DNA of 64,000 bases from Monocercomonoides exilis (lineage: Eukaryota; Preaxostyla; Oxymonadida; Polymastigidae): positions 1 through 64,000 of the forward strand of contig LSRY02000062.1 in assembly GCA_001643675.2 (NCBI GenBank), written 5' to 3'. The notes below the pieces were generated by a model. That model did not search any database and had not been told where the DNA came from. It saw only the letters and a program-made list of their open reading frames with translations. The translations under genes were made by a program, and so were the position numbers. Shown piece by piece: positions 1-13,401 of this stretch; the first letter of the stretch is position 1; every line of letters begins with the position of its first letter.

Positions 1-405
1 ACGTTCAACTGCATACGTCAAAGTTTTGCACGGATTATCTTTGCTTCCACACTCATCTGTATCTAAAGAATTATTTTCAACATAAACACTTTCCAGTGGT
101 TGTGATGCGTTATTACGAACATTTCTATCACCATAAGAGAATGCTTCTTTAAATGAAGGTGACGGGAAATCAATATTGCAAAATTTTGAATTATTATCTG
201 TAATTTTTTCGTTTCTTTCCATTTGATAATTATTGCCAATCATATTCATAGCAGATATTGCTCCTTTGCATAAAGCATTTTCGGATATAAAATCATTATC
301 AGTTGTACCATTTTCAACAAAACATTTGCATAAAATGCAAATATTTACAAAAATATATGCAATATTTCTCCAAATACAATAAATATCATCACAAAATAAT
401 TTCAT
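1..405 (-). CDS. Surface (beta-helix family) protein, N-terminal part, truncated by the window edge
   Basis: On the minus strand an ATG at 405-403 opens 135 codons without a stop up to base 1. The first ~35 residues carry a hydrophobic stretch (residues ~12-29, ending ICILCKCFVENG) that can act as a signal peptide. Near residue 120 is a DECGSKDNPCKTLTYAVER-type motif. The same CG...PC.T/S..YG..R pattern marks each repeat unit of the two giant surface proteins in this window, so I infer a third member of that family. It is divergent from the AlaRS gene, with only 87 bp between the two start codons. The rest of the gene, including any membrane segment and cytoplasmic tail, lies outside the window. 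Confidence 0.6.
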   Translation of the reverse strand, partial: MKLFCDDIYCIWRNIAYIFVNICILCKCFVENGTTDNDFISENALCKGAISAMNMIGNNYQMERNEKITDNNSKFCNIDFPSPSFKEAFSYGDRNVRNNASQPLESVYVENNSLDTDECGSKDNPCKTLTYAVER

Positions 406-492
406 AAATAGCTCTTAAAGATCCATAAATCAAAATAATTTTAAAATAGAAAATAGAATATTTTTGTTTTGGGAAGGATTCCATTGTTTGTG

Positions 493-3400
493 ATGGCAGC
501 AGAAGAAGAAGCGCATCCGTGCTCATCGAAAGAGCTGAAAGCGTATGCAAGACCGATATTTGCGCGGGAGTGGGAGAAGTACTACCCCACCGTGGTGCTG
601 AAGGACTACGGGTTCGAGCGGGTGACGTGCAAGTGCGGGCACAACTATTGGCGCGCGTCGCCGGAGCGAACAGTTATGCGTTGCTGCTGTTAGTGTTTTT
701 GTGTTGAAGACTGTTTTTGGGGTGTTTTTGCGGGGGCCGTGTGATTTGTGTGATTTTTGTGTTTGTGTGTTTTGTGAATGTGTGCAGACATGCGGCGACA
801 GCAACTGCGAAGGGAAGTACGGGCACATCGGGGTGGGGTGCGGGATCGGGGCGCAGGGCCACAAGATCACGTATAAGGAAGCGTGGGAAGGGTTTAAGAG
901 GTGTGCAGGGCTGCAGCTGGGCAGCGTTTTATTTTTTTTTAATTAATTTCATCTCATCTCATTTCATTTCATTTTGATTTGGCTGTGGCTTTTGACTTTT
1001 GACTTGCAACTTGCGACTTGTGTGTTTCTGCTTTGGCGGGGTGTGGGTGATGCAGCTCGTTTGAGACGACGACGCCGCCGCATACAGCGATCAAGCGGTA
1101 TCCGGTGGTGGCGCGGTGGCGAGATGATGTGGACTATGTGGCAGCAGGGATCTATGCGTTCCAGCCGTACTGCGTGAGCGGGGAGCTGAAGCCGCCGGCA
1201 AACCCGCTGATCTGCCCGCAGTTCTGCCTGCGGTTCAACGACCTGGACTCGATCGGGATTTCGGGGCGGCACTACAGCGGGTTTGTGATGATTGGAATCC
1301 AGTCGTTCTATCCGCAGGAAGACACGGAGTACCCGCGGACGCGGCTGATTGAAAACAACCTGCGATGGCTGACGGAGACGCTGGGGATCCCGAAGGGGGA
1401 CATCACGTTTATCGAGGATGTGTGGGCTGGGGGCGGGAATCTGGGGCCGTGTGTGGAGTTCTTTGTGAAAGGGATTGAGGTGGGGAACATGGTGTTTATG
1501 GAGTTCAAGGCGGACATGGTGAAGAAGACGTGGGCGCCGCTACCGCTGCGGGTGATGGATGTGGGGATTGGGCTGGAGCGTATCCCGTTTCTGGTGAACG
1601 GGTCGAACACGTCGTACACGGATGTGTTTCCGGAGGCGCTGGCGTTTCTGAAGGAGAAGACGGGGGCGGAGGTGGATGCGAGTGTGTGGCGGAAGTTTGG
1701 GCCGTACAGCTGCCTGCTGAACATTGACGAGTGCGAGGACATCGACAAGACGTGGGCAGAGATTGCGGAGCGGCTGGGGATGGAAGTGAAGACGCTGCGG
1801 GAGGGAGTGGAGCTGGGACGGGATCTGATTGTGGTTGCGGACCACACGCGGACGTTTCTGGTGGCGATTGAGGACGGGTCGCTGCCGTCGTCGACGGGAG
1901 GAGGGTCGAATCTGCGGAGCCTGCTGCGGCGGGTGTTTGCGGTGCTGGGGAATCGGGGGTGGTGGGAGAAGATCGGCGGGGTGGAAGGGCTTTGCGAGCT
2001 GATGGCGATCCACCGGGAGACGCTGCGGGGGCTGTACGGGACATTCACAGAGAACCCGTCGCTGGAGAAAATTGTGCGGAAGGAGTATGAGAAGTGGCGG
2101 GACACAGACAACGATGCAGTGGGGCGGATTATTGCAGTGCAGAACGAGCGAGCGAAGGAGATTGAGCGGAGGGAAGGGGCAGCGAAGGGCAGCAGCTCGT
2201 CTTCTGCCTCTTCATCTGCTTCATCATCATCTTCTTCAGCTCCGGCTGGAGGGAAGGGAAGAAAGGCGGGGGAAAGGAGGAAAAGACGGGAAGGCGGTGA
2301 AGGATGTGGAGCTGACGGTGGAGGACTGGATCAAGCTGTCGACGACATACGGGGTGATGCCAGACCAGATAGCGAAAGTGACGGGGCAGCAGATCCCGCA
2401 GAACTACTACTCGGAGCTGGCGGAGATGAAGGAGAAGACGACGCGGCAGCTGTCGACGGGGTGAACGCGTATGCGGAGCAGATGAAAGGGGTGCCGGAGA
2501 CGAAGGAGCTGCTGTATGCGCGGCGGGAGGAGTCGGATCCGGCGGTGGAGAAGCCGATGGATCTGGAGGACCTGGGGTTTGAGGGGAGGTGCATCCGGGT
2601 GTTTGTGAACAACGAGACGCGGGAGAGGGACCTGGTGGTGCTGGACGAGACGCTGTTCTATCCGACGTCGGGCGGGCAGGAGAACGACACAGGGAAGCTG
2701 TGGATCGAGTTTGGGGGAGGAGAAGGGGAGGAAGAATGCTCGTCGAGTTCATCGAGTTCATCGAGCGATGAGAAATGCAAGTGCAAGTGCAAGTGCGGGA
2801 AGAGGAAGGGGAAAGAGTTTGCAGTGGTGGATGTGGTGAAGTGTGGGCACTGTGTGGCGCACCGGGTGGTGCCAGCGCTGACAGAGGCAGAGGCGTCGGC
2901 GATTGCGAAGGGGTGGGAGAGTGGGGCTGGAGCAGGGGCGGTGAAGGCGTATGGAGAGGTTGACCGGGCGCGGCGGTACCAGCTGGCGTGCCACCACACC
3001 GCGACGCATCTGGTGCATGCAGCAGCGCAGCATGTGCTGGGGCCGCATGTGTGGCAGGCGTCGGCGAAGAAGACGGTGAGCGGGGCGCACCTGGACATCA
3101 CGCACTTTGCAGCGCTGACGCGGGAGGAGGTGCGGGCGATCCAGGACCGGGCGAACGCGCTGGTGATGGCGCGGCTGCCGATCACGAAGCGGCACATGAA
3201 GAAGGAGGATGCAGAGCGGGAGCACGGGTTCTCGCTGTACCAGGGCGGGGTGGTGCCGGGGCTGAATGTGCGAGTGGTGAGCATGGGGGATGCAGACGTG
3301 GAGGCGTGCTGCGGGTCGCACCTGAACAACACGCAGGAGGTGCTGCTGATCCGGGTTGTGGGGGCGACGCGGGAAGGAGACGGGGCGGTGCGGCTGGAGT

Positions 3401-4215
3401 TTGTGGCGGGGCCGCGGGCGCGGGAGAGCTACGAGGAGCTGGACGAGCGGGACAGCCAGATCTGCAAGGCGTGGGCGACGACGCCGGCGGAGTTCTACTC
3501 GTGTGCGGTGAAGTTCTTTGATGCGTACAAGCTGTCGCTGACGCTGCTGCCGAAGTACCAGAACGAGATTGTGAAGCGGGCGTTTACTCGGTCGAATGCG
3601 GCGCTGACGCTGGTGGCGACGGCAGACTTCTCGAACCTGACGTGGTGCATTGCGCGTGCGCCAGTGGCAGCGAAGCGAGCGATCCGGGCAGCGCAGGAGC
3701 AGGCAGAGAAGGCAGAGAAAGAAAAAGGGGAGAAAGGGGCAGAGAGCAGCGAGGCATTCATTGGAAGTCCGAATGGGAAGTGGGGGGTTGTGTTTGTGGG
3801 GCCGACATATGTGTATGGGATCCTCGGCTGGGTGCCTCCCGCAACATCCTCATCCTCCTCCTCATCATCATCGGAATTGGAATCAGAGGAGATCACGATG
3901 GAAGGGCTGAAGGCAGTTGTGGATGCAGCCAATGCAGCAACTGAGCCAGCTGCTTCGTCATCACCCTCATCCTCGTCATCCTCGTCATCCTCATCAACTT
4001 CTCCAGCACCAGCAGGAGCGGCAGGTGGAGCAAAGAAGAAGGACAAGGCAGCGCCTTTGGTGGTGGAGGTGGGGAAAGGGAAGGCAGGGGTGAAGCAGGA
4101 GGAAGGGAAGCCGCTGCCGAACTGGACAGTGCAGCTGAAGTGTGTGTTGCTGCGATCGTGGCAGCCGGTGGTGGGGTACTTCGAGAAGCATGGGTTTGTG
4201 CAGCTGGATCTGTGA
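493..4215 (+). CDS. AARS: Alanyl-tRNA synthetase, archaeal type (3 exons)
   Basis: Charges tRNA-Ala in the cytosol. Exons 493-672, 788-900 and 1056-4215, with GT-AG introns of 115 and 155 nt; the joins restore a Zn-type C.CG....RTTCGD..C block and SSFETTTPPHTAIKRYPVVARW. That N-terminal block, followed by RYPVVARWRDD, PPANPL, GGGN.GPCVE and GIGLERI, is diagnostic of archaeal rather than bacterial/eukaryotic AlaRS. The editing domain has HTATH (3000s) and C.SH (3309-3322). Three Ser-rich insertions (about 2190-2240, 2735-2765, 3845-3990) lengthen it to ~1150 aa, against ~900 in archaea. Between ~2272 and ~2458 the homologous sequence (VEDWIKL..TYGVMPDQI) lies in frame +2: a surplus G at 2268-2272 and a missing G at 2458-2461 would explain both shifts. 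The start is the ATG at 493; the earlier TTG is not needed. Confidence 0.9.
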
Positions 4216-4552
4216 TTGCAGCACAAAAGAGGGGAAAAATGAAGGAGGAAAGGCAGCAGATGTCCTTTTGAGAGTTTGAGAGTTGTTGGCTGACGAAGGG
4301 GCATGACTGGCCATAATTGCTTCGAATATTCATGTTTCTGCATTCATTCGTTGCTCTGTTGTTTCTCTCAGTACTTTTATTTCTTTATTTATTTATTTAA
4401 TTTTTTTTTATTCATCAATTATCAATCATAGTCATTAACGTAATCATAATAATTATTATCTTCTTTATCTTTGTCTTCCTTTTCTCGTTTTGTTTTTTAT
4501 GTTTGCCTTTGCCTTTGCTTTCACTTCTGCTCTGCGATGCTCTACTGAATGG
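4216..4552. other. AlaRS 3' flank, no gene seen
   Basis: AT-rich sequence between the AlaRS stop and the start of the large inverted repeat. Short pyrimidine tracts and A/T runs only; no supported coding or RNA feature. Confidence 0.5.
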
Positions 4553-6505
4553 GCATTGGCTGCACCCACAACACGCTGTACACTCTATTTAGCAAACATT
4601 CACTTTCTTTTCTTTCTCATTCTCTTATTATTGGTGGTGGTAGATGATTGGCCCACTTCTCTGTGCATTTATTGAGAAAATGACCAAAAGGTTCACCAAA
4701 AATTATTTGCAGATGGGAACAGACCTCCTCTCTTTTCTTAACCTTTGTCTGTTCAACCTCTCCTGTCGCTTCAATTTTCATTCTCACGTCAAATGTGGAG
4801 AATAACCATGAGCACAAAAAGCAGACAAGAAGGCATGGGAAAAAATAAAGTTCTTTGAAATCATTGTTTCATCAAAACTCTTTCGTTTTTTGTTTTGATT
4901 GTTCAGAATTGTGAAAAGATGCCAATGCTTTTATCGGAATGTTGTTGTGTACTAGCTGTGGCCCAAACGAACAAATTCAATGCCTTACTCCCCACATCTC
5001 CAAATTGTTGAAACTGTTTGAAATGACAACTCCTTTCAAAACAAAAAACAAAAAGTGAAATAAAAAGATAAAAAGAAAACAGAAGGGAAAACAGAAGCTT
5101 TCCATCTTTACCCATTGCAACACACCCAACAACCAAAAACAGGTGAAAGGCATCTGACTCTCTCAATGAAAGAGCCAATACCCCACAAAAACAAACAAAA
5201 ACATTCAAAGCTCAAATGCTTCTGTTTTCTTCTCTTCCCATCCAATCCCAAATGGTATCTTCACAAGCTCCACAAACACAAACACCAACCCCTCAAACAC
5301 TTTTCATCTCTCGCTCATCAAGCTCCAACTCCCATTCCCACTCCCATTGTTTGTTCCGTTTGTGTCTTCCTCAACATCCACAGCATCCGACACAGTCATG
5401 ACTAAACCTCCTGCCGGAAACCGCTGGATAAACTCTCGCTTCAGCCCAGCCAGCGTGGGCCGTTGTTCCGGAACTGCTGAAAGGCACTGGCCAACCACTG
5501 TGCTCAGACTTCCCGTGCTCTTCACATCCTTCCTCGGTCTCTCCCCATTCACAATCTTCTGCCCCGCCACCTCTGCCTCATACTCCCCAAACGGGATCTC
5601 CAGCGTCAAGCACTCCCACAGCATCATCCCAATCGAGAATGCCACCGACTCCTTCGTTGCTCCCATGTTTTTGTTGATCAACAACTCTGGCGCCTTCCAC
5701 CTCAAGCACTCCTTCCTGGAATCATCCTCATCCTCAAAAGCTGATGAAGGCAGAGAGTCATCATCATCATCACTTGCAGATGTCACAACTGTTGTTGATG
5801 AGATCGATGATGAAGTGTCTGAGTCTGATGAGCAGTCGGAGTGGAGGGCAATGCAGATCACCATGTGTTCTGAGAAAAGAACAATGTGAGGACTCAGATT
5901 GGCCAGTGAAGATAATCCGTTTTCCATCTCATCAAAGGAGTGAAGTGCAAGATTGGCCACCCAGAACAGGATCTGGGCAGCTGTCTGCTCTCTTTGTTGA
6001 AGACTTCCAATCGCCATCTCTTTCTTCTCATTCCTCCCATGAAGCAGCATGAACAGCGAATCCCTCAGATCCACAATCAATTTCTCATGAGGAGACGAAC
6101 AGGCCATTGCATCCACCAGATTAGACATAGATGAAGTGGTTGGGCACAGATCCTCCCCTCGAACAAATGTGGAATCTGAATCAGTTGTTGAAGTGGTTGA
6201 GGTGGATGGTGATGGAGTCTGTTTTCTAATTTCCTCTTCTTCAACCTTTTCCAATGCCCAATCTGGGATCTTGTCTGAGTCCTTTCCCAAGATGTATTCA
6301 GTTGAACCACTCTCGCTCAAAAGATACTCTTCAGACTCCGAATGCACCATCTCCTTTCCATTCATTCTCTTCTTGATCCTCTCTTCATTCTTCTTCTCTG
6401 CCTCTCTCTCTGCTCTCCTCCACTGCTCTTCAGGCGACATCTCCATCGTCACCATCTCAAAAGCCTTCGGATCTTTTCTGATGTTATCATCAACAATCTC
6501 TCTCA
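4553..6505 (-). repeat. Large inverted repeat, copy A (surface-protein tail plus 3' flank)
   Basis: This block matches 40174-42127 in reverse complement. The outer edge is sharp: both copies share a gcagccaatgc end and then diverge. The inner edge is a C/T difference at 6506 (40173). Inside I found one homopolymer length difference (A5 near 5195 here, T6 in the other copy) and one base change near 6475 (Phe/Leu on the antisense reading). Predicted translations on both strands are otherwise the same throughout, including the non-coding 3' flank. I did not align every base. It covers the cytoplasmic tail (~400 codons) and ~750 bp past the stop codon. Confidence 0.92.
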
Positions 6506-9500
6506 GATCTTTATTCTCATTTTTAGCTTTTCTCCATCGAATAATAGATATGATCAATGCAATCAAAAGTATTACTACAATTACAACACACACAATCAAC
6601 ACCCATGAAAATTTTCCTCCTTTCCCACCTTCAGCAATTCTATCTTCTCCATCAACCTTGGGCTCACTTTTTATTTTTTGATGATGAACGACTCTGTCGA
6701 TGAAGGAGACTCTGCATTTCCAAAGAGGATGCACACTTTCACTTCTGTCTGCGCTGATGCTCCCGAAACAACAGACAACGGAATCTTCCCCACAGCTTCA
6801 TCCTCGCTCACATGCCCCGCCTCCTCAAATTCGAAACACTCAATCTGCTCAACATCTTCAACAACAACCACAACCCTGAACGACAGGTTGCACGGAATAA
6901 GGAGTGACCCCACAAATCTCACTCTCGCCTCTGACACATTTTCTGCTTCTGATGATTCTTCCACTCTCACCTCTCTCAGCGTGGGGATGAAGAACGAAGA
7001 GCCTCTGTCTTCTGTGATCCCCTTCACATTGCACCCTTCGTTCAGCATCCACATCGAGCTCCTCGCCCCCATCCCGTCTCCGCCCTTCACACTCACCACG
7101 TCCACTTCTCCCATCCCGCTGCACAAAATGTTCCTCCGATACGACGGATACTTCTCCATCCCTGCCAATGGCCTGTTCCCCTCAAACACCCCCTTCTCCA
7201 CAACAACACTCCCCCCAACCACTCCCATCCCTCCCTCTGCCCCATCCCTCACTGTCGTGTCTCTCACCACCCCCTTGCTCTCCACCAGCTCCACCAGCGA
7301 TCCATTCCATCTGCACATCTCATCCCCCTGTGCATTTCCCAGACTCTCTTTGTCCTTTCCCACTTTCCCCTCAAACAACGATCCCTCCACCACCAGCTCC
7401 CCACTCCCCTCAACACTCATGATCTGCCCCTTCCTTCCAGGCGTTGTGTTGTTGCCAAACGAACAGTTTGCAACCACCATCTCCACATCCTCCAATCTCG
7501 CCTCAACAGCACATGCCCCCTCTGTGCTTCGCCTGATGTTCCTCACAAAAGAGTGTGCCACCTTCACAGATCCTCCTTCCTTCACTCCCCTTCCCCTTCC
7601 CTCATCATCTTCACCATCATCGCCATCTCCAACACTCACAACAGAGCAGCCTCCACACACAACATCCCAACACTCCATTTCTTTCACTGTGACCTTTGCC
7701 CCTGTGCCGATCCACATCACCGACTCTCCCACATCCAGCTCCCTCGCCTCAAACCCAACAACTCCCACAACACTGCTCTCCTCAAACCGCATCAGTGCCT
7801 TTCTCCCACATATCCCCTCCACCCGCGACTCCCTCATCTCAAACCTCCCCGACACCACCCTCACCAGCGTGTGCTCCACCACAATCCCCTCTCCCTCTGA
7901 TGAAAACACTCCCCGCGAAATCGTGCAGCTCCCATTCAGCTCCACCACAAGACACTCATGTGCCGACCGGAATCCTCCCCGAAACACCATCCCCATGTTT
8001 TCCAGCCACACCTCCTCTGAGCATTCCACAACCCCCTCTGCCAACGGCTCCTGCTCCACCTCCTCCCGAAACACCACCTTCGCTCCTTCTGACCCATGCA
8101 GACTCTTCACTGCCACCGAGCATATCTGGCAGTCCTTCCTCAGCCCTGATTCTCTGTCGATCAGCACCTGGCTGTACGACGATGCCAGCACATGCGACAG
8201 CCCATAGTCCAGCGATCGGCATGGCAGTGTCGAGTTCCCACACGGCTTCGAGTCACTCCCTTCCCCATCTGCCCCGCACACGAAGATCAGCTCGCTCCGA
8301 TACACAACAATCAGCGGAATCAGATCCTCCTCTTTTTCCCCCTCTCCTCCCCAGATCGCATTCTCCCTGTCATATCGCGGCTCTCGCAGATCCAGCACAA
8401 ACTGCCTCTCGCTGATCTGAGACTCAATTTCCCAGCACCGCACATACACATCTCTCCCCACAAGCGCCTTGTTCTTCCCAAACTCCACATTCCCCAGCAC
8501 AAACCCCAGCGCTTCCCTCTCTTCCACCGTGCTCCTCAGATACACCCCTCCTCCTTTCCCCTCCACTGCCTCGCACCCCTCCACCACTGTGTCGTTCATC
8601 TCAAACCTCCCATCCACCGCAACTGCCACACACACCCCTCCCCACAGCTCTTGCTCCCTCCCGAGCACAGCTCAATCGTCGAGTTCCCAATCCCCACAAA
8701 CACCCCCTCCGATACTGACGATGACGCCACACTCGCCTCATCCTTCCTGTTCCTCACATTCCTCACTCTGCATCCCTCCAGCTCCATCCTCCTCCCATTC
8801 CTCTCCTTCTCGCTCTCCTCAAACACAAACAACGCACTTTCAGTCACAACATCACACACCTCGCACTTCACAATCCCCACATCTCCATCTTCCCCAGCCA
8901 CCAAGTGGAATCCCACCACACAATCCTTCTTCCCGCTGAACACACACTCCCTCACCTCCACCCACGCCCCTTCACCACACACACCTATCAGCGCCCTCTG
9001 CCCATTCGCAAGCCTTCCAGGAAGTGAGAAATTCACTCTCAAAAACGATGCTCCCTCTGCCGCAAACACCATCCCCTTCTCCTTCTCCACCACTTCCTCC
9101 ACTTCCATCACACTCATCTTATCCTCCCGATCCGACTCCACCCCAACCATCTTCAGAGTCGTTTCCCTCTCTGTCCAGCACATCTCTCCAACCACAATCC
9201 TCCTCATCCCCTCTCCCTCACTCGCTCCACCCCATACTCAAACGTCGAGCACCGAAATATCTCCTTCCCACACCCAATGTTGTTCACCCCCTCCTTCCCA
9301 TCCACATATACCACCTCCCCATAATACCCAGTGATGAACACAAACAGATCTTCCCCATCTCCAAAGTGCACCCCATCCACCCCAACAAGCGAATTCTTCC
9401 GCTCATCTTCTCCAATCTCCTTCGCAAACCCAAACGATGTCTCATTCACCACCTCTGTCAGATCCGCACACTTCACAAACATGTCTCGCCCAACCCAGGC

Positions 9501-12500
9501 ATCATTCCCTTCAAACTCCATCTCTTCAAACAACACTCCACTCCCTTCCCCTTGCAACTCAACACACACAAACCCTCCTTTACCTCTCTCCACTGCTTCG
9601 CACGCACATCCCTTCGCTTTTGTCTCCACTCCCACCACTTCAAGCATCCCTCCCTCCCCCAGCACCATCCCAATCGCGCCTCCCTCTGAGCTCAACTCCG
9701 ACCTCACCCCTTCAAACAGACATCCATCAGCAACAACCACAACATTCAATCCCACCCTCGAAGACACAATGCATGCCTCATTTGTGTCTTCAAGCACAAC
9801 CCCCCTGAATTGGGTGCCATTCATCTTCACAACAGTCCCAGCCGAATTTCCTCTCCCATTCTCATCACCTCCCTCTTCTGCTTCCAATCCAAACAGAGCA
9901 TGCCCTTTCAGCTCCGCATTCACAAACTCGTCTTCCAAAAGCCTTATTTCACTGCTCCCACAAAACTCAAATGGCTGCCTCTCAAATCGCATGTCAGTGA
10001 TCATGCACTCTTCCATCTCCATCATTCCTCCCCCAACCACAACCAGGGCATATGTCAGTCCACCTCCACCAACACACCCAAAGCTGCAATCTGCCAGCGT
10101 CAACATCCCACCCTCTGATCCAGAGGATTCAATCGCACACCTCACAGGAACAGAAAAGGATGGTGGCATCCGAAACTCCATCCTCGAAAACCCTGCCTCT
10201 CCATTGTTCCACACAATGCTCTTGATTCCTTCTCCAATTGTCATTTCCTGCTCAGTGTGATCTCCGATCTTCCTTCCTCCTTCACTCCCTCAACTGTGAA
10301 TCCTGACATATCATACCAATCGCATATCCTTGCCTTGTCTCGGATCTTCAGCCCTTTCCTCTCTCCCCCTCTCTTCACATTCTCATATCCTCTCCAGAAC
10401 GATTCGCACGGATACACTCCATCCCCACACCCAACAACATCCACCCCATCCTCCGATATCTCAATCACCTCCGAATACCGCTGCTCAAGGAAATACCCCA
10501 GATCCACAGCATTCTCAGAAAACAGCCCACTGTCAGTCCCTGCCAGGTCAACACCCAAACCCTCAGCATTCTCAATCTCAAATACCCGCTCACTCGAAAC
10601 AGACACATTCAGGTCTCCGCACAGAACAAACACATCTCTTCCCCATCTCGCCTGGTTTCCTCCGACTGTCACATTCCCCACACTGAAGTTGTTCGTGCTG
10701 CTTTCATCCACCCCAATAAACACCCCTCCTCCCCTCCCGCCTGTCTCCTCCACCAAGCATCCCTTCACCTCTGAACTCTTGATCTGAAATGACCCTCTTC
10801 CTGCAATCTCAGCAAGCACTCCACCTCCTCTCCCCTCTGCACTCCCGCAACTGCATCCCTCCACTGTGCAGTTCTCAAACACAACACTCCTCCCTTCACC
10901 CACCCTGCTCCCAACAACTGTCCCATGCCCCACTGCTCGGGTCACAGATGAGTATGTTGTGTTCACTGATTCAAATGTGCTCCCTGCCTCCACAAACGAG
11001 GCATCCCCCATCCCAAACCCGCTGACATCACACATCTGAAGTGTGATCCCTCCTCCAATGGCACACAGACGCGTCTTCGAGAATGGCTCCAGCCCCTGAC
11101 TGTCTTTTCCAGCAAGGATGCACCCGCTCAGCTCAAGCGAGCTCCCCCCATCACTCACAAGAAACAGGCATCCTACCCGGTTGCGCTCCCTCAGCCCATC
11201 ATCCACAATCTTCATATCCATCAGCTTCGCCTCACCCCCACTGATCACAACAAGCGCACTTTCTGCCTCTCCAAGCTCTGCTCGTATCACTGTCGCCTCT
11301 TTCCCTTCTCCTCTCCCTGTGACATTTCCTCCTCTGACTTCAACCTCCCCTGACACAAACTCCCCTTCCTTGATCCTCATTTCCATCGACTCCTCTGCTG
11401 CTCGTTTCACCCCTTGCTTCACGGTCAGGCAGTTGAACGAGTCTTGCTCGCTCTTCCCACACCCATCCCAATCAAACCCATTCACTGCCACAACTATCAC
11501 AGAAAGTGTGCTCAGAGGGTCTTTCAGATATTCCTTTGTTTCATCTGGATTCGCCCATTCAAACACTGTTCGTGGCTGTTCGCTCAAAGAATAACACTCA
11601 CTCATCGTCAATGTTAGCTTTCCATTCCAGCTACCATTCACATATATGTCGTTTCCTTGTGTTCCTGCACTGTTATTAAAAAACACGCAATAAAGTATCG
11701 TTGATGTTAATGTTTCTTCTTGAGACCGATCAAAACGAATTGCTCCACCATTTGTCTTTGCTCTATTCGATAAAAAGTGGCATGACAAAAGTGAAAAATC
11801 ATTTGTCATACGATAAATATTTAAAGCTCCTGAGTAATGATTTGTTGCCTGATTGTTTAAAAAATCACATTCAGATATTTCACATCTAATGTGATTATAT
11901 AACTCTCCAGCTCCATGCCCTCTTGATTCGCATTCAACGAATTTGCACTTTTCCATTATTAGGCTATTTGTCCCTCTCGAATCGAATGCTCCTGATGCCT
12001 CGTATGCGCTGCATAAATGGAATGTCGTGTTTTCGGATGTCCAAGTACCGGTTCCCTCATTTCGCACTGCAGCTGCTCTTGAAGAAGATCCCGTTAATCG
12101 ACAACTCTCAAACAGGCAGTTCTTCAATGTTAGCGTTGCGTTTCCTGAAAGTAATATTGCTCCCCCTGAAATTTCGCTCGAGCTTTGATATGAGAATGTT
12201 GTATCCTCAAACAGCTTTTCTTCTGTATCGAATGTGTGCCTCTCTGATTCCGCAGAGCACTCCATGAATGAGGAGTTGAAACAGAACAGCGGACAGGAAG
12301 CACCGTCAACAACACATCCCATGAAAGGATTCTGCACCTGTCTGCAGTTTATCGAATCCATTATGCAGTTCTTGTCTGGTGCACCAGCTGTTCCACTCTC
12401 CACTAGTCTGAAAGGTTCGTGCATCTGAGTCATGTTGACGAATTCGCATTGGCGCACAGCAACTGAAGTGGAAGGCGACGAAGGCAAAAACGAACCGTGA

Positions 12501-13078
12501 CATTGCACCAAGTCCCTGAAATCGCTTGAAGAAACACTCACTCTGCCTGGTTTTGACAGAATGTGTTTCGACTCTGACAGGCTCACAAGGTTCGCCATCC
12601 TTCCACTTCCCAAAGGCAATTGGAGCGAAATGTTGAAAAGCACACTCTCTCCGCTTTCCATCCTAAACGGACTCTCTGCCCCCTCCTGTGCAATCTCCAC
12701 TCTGCAGCTCCACAACTTCAGGGCTGAGCTGCTCTGGATGTCAATCAAGCTCTTTCCACGTGTTTGTTGAAGAACAGCTTTTTGAATCGTCATCGATGTG
12801 TTGGATATCGAAGCCCAAGTGGAAATCCAGCTCTCTTCGTTGGACCTTTGCTTTTCACTGTTCTCGCTTTTTGCTCTGCTTCTGCGGCCTTCCAAGCTGT
12901 TTCTTGAGACTGCAATTCCTGATGTTTCTTCTCTGCCATTTCTTTTTTCACTGCCAATGTCTGTCTCAGCAAAGCTCTTCCAGGGTTGGCTTGTTGCACC
13001 TGATCCCAAACAAACGAACACCAGCAGCAAAACTCTCATGAGATGCTGAACGTTGCAACGGGAAATGGCAGAACTCAT
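5304..13078 (-). CDS. Giant beta-helix surface protein A with pseudokinase tail (frame-disrupted)
   Basis: Start ATG at 13078-13076; residues ~14-30 (MRVLLLVFVCLGSG) form a signal peptide. The ~2,100-residue ectodomain has right-handed beta-helix repeats (pectin-lyase-like): short strands, GRGGGV.. turns, GRDVFV/GRDMFV.C motifs and four CG....PC.S..YG unit marks. A transmembrane helix follows (SWVLIVCVVIVVILLIALII), a basic stop-transfer, then a cytoplasmic tail with kinase C-lobe marks (RWKAPELL, SIGMMLWE, PEQRPTL). HRD and DFG are missing, so I read it as a pseudokinase. The gene is split into five frames, at 10244-10246, 9208-9211, 8656-8662 and 6674-6679. At each, one base missing from a homopolymer restores the frame and the match to protein B. 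Either sequencing error or an early pseudogene; total length fits B. Confidence 0.8.
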
Positions 13079-13401
13079 CAGAATGCAACCATTATTTACT
13101 CTTTCAGATCAACAAAATTATCTCAACTTTTTCGTTTGAAATGTTGCTTTGATCTCGATTTTCTTTTTCTTTCTTTTTTTTTTTTCAATTTTGCATTTCG
13201 TCAGTTATATTTTTATTTTTGGAATTTGTGATGCTCTTCTTGCTCGGTTTGTTCTTTTTGCCTGGAAATACCATTCTCACTTTTTCATTCATTCTTTCTT
13301 TCTTTGGCGTTAAATTCAAAGATAAAATTTCAATTCAATCATCCAACAAGATAATTGTCAGCATATTGCATAGAAACCTGTTCACCACTCATGGAAGCCT
13401 C
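13079..13401. other. Divergent intergenic region between surface protein A and an unknown gene
   Basis: 323 bp, AT-rich, with a long T-tract around 13160-13190. It must hold the promoters of two divergent genes, but no motif can be named. An open frame runs through part of it (from 13219), but its content is low complexity and I do not call it a gene. Confidence 0.4.

Noticed and set aside
1308-3332. Minus-strand frames of 157-267 codons over AlaRS
   Set aside because: Shadow frames of a G-rich coding strand; Arg/Pro/Ser-rich with no motif.
6678-10260. Long plus-strand open frames (509, 380, 309 codons) opposite surface protein A
   Set aside because: Rich in Ser/Thr/Pro with no structure, as expected for the reverse reading of a Gly/Glu/Val-rich protein. 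The minus strand has signal peptide, repeats and membrane helix.
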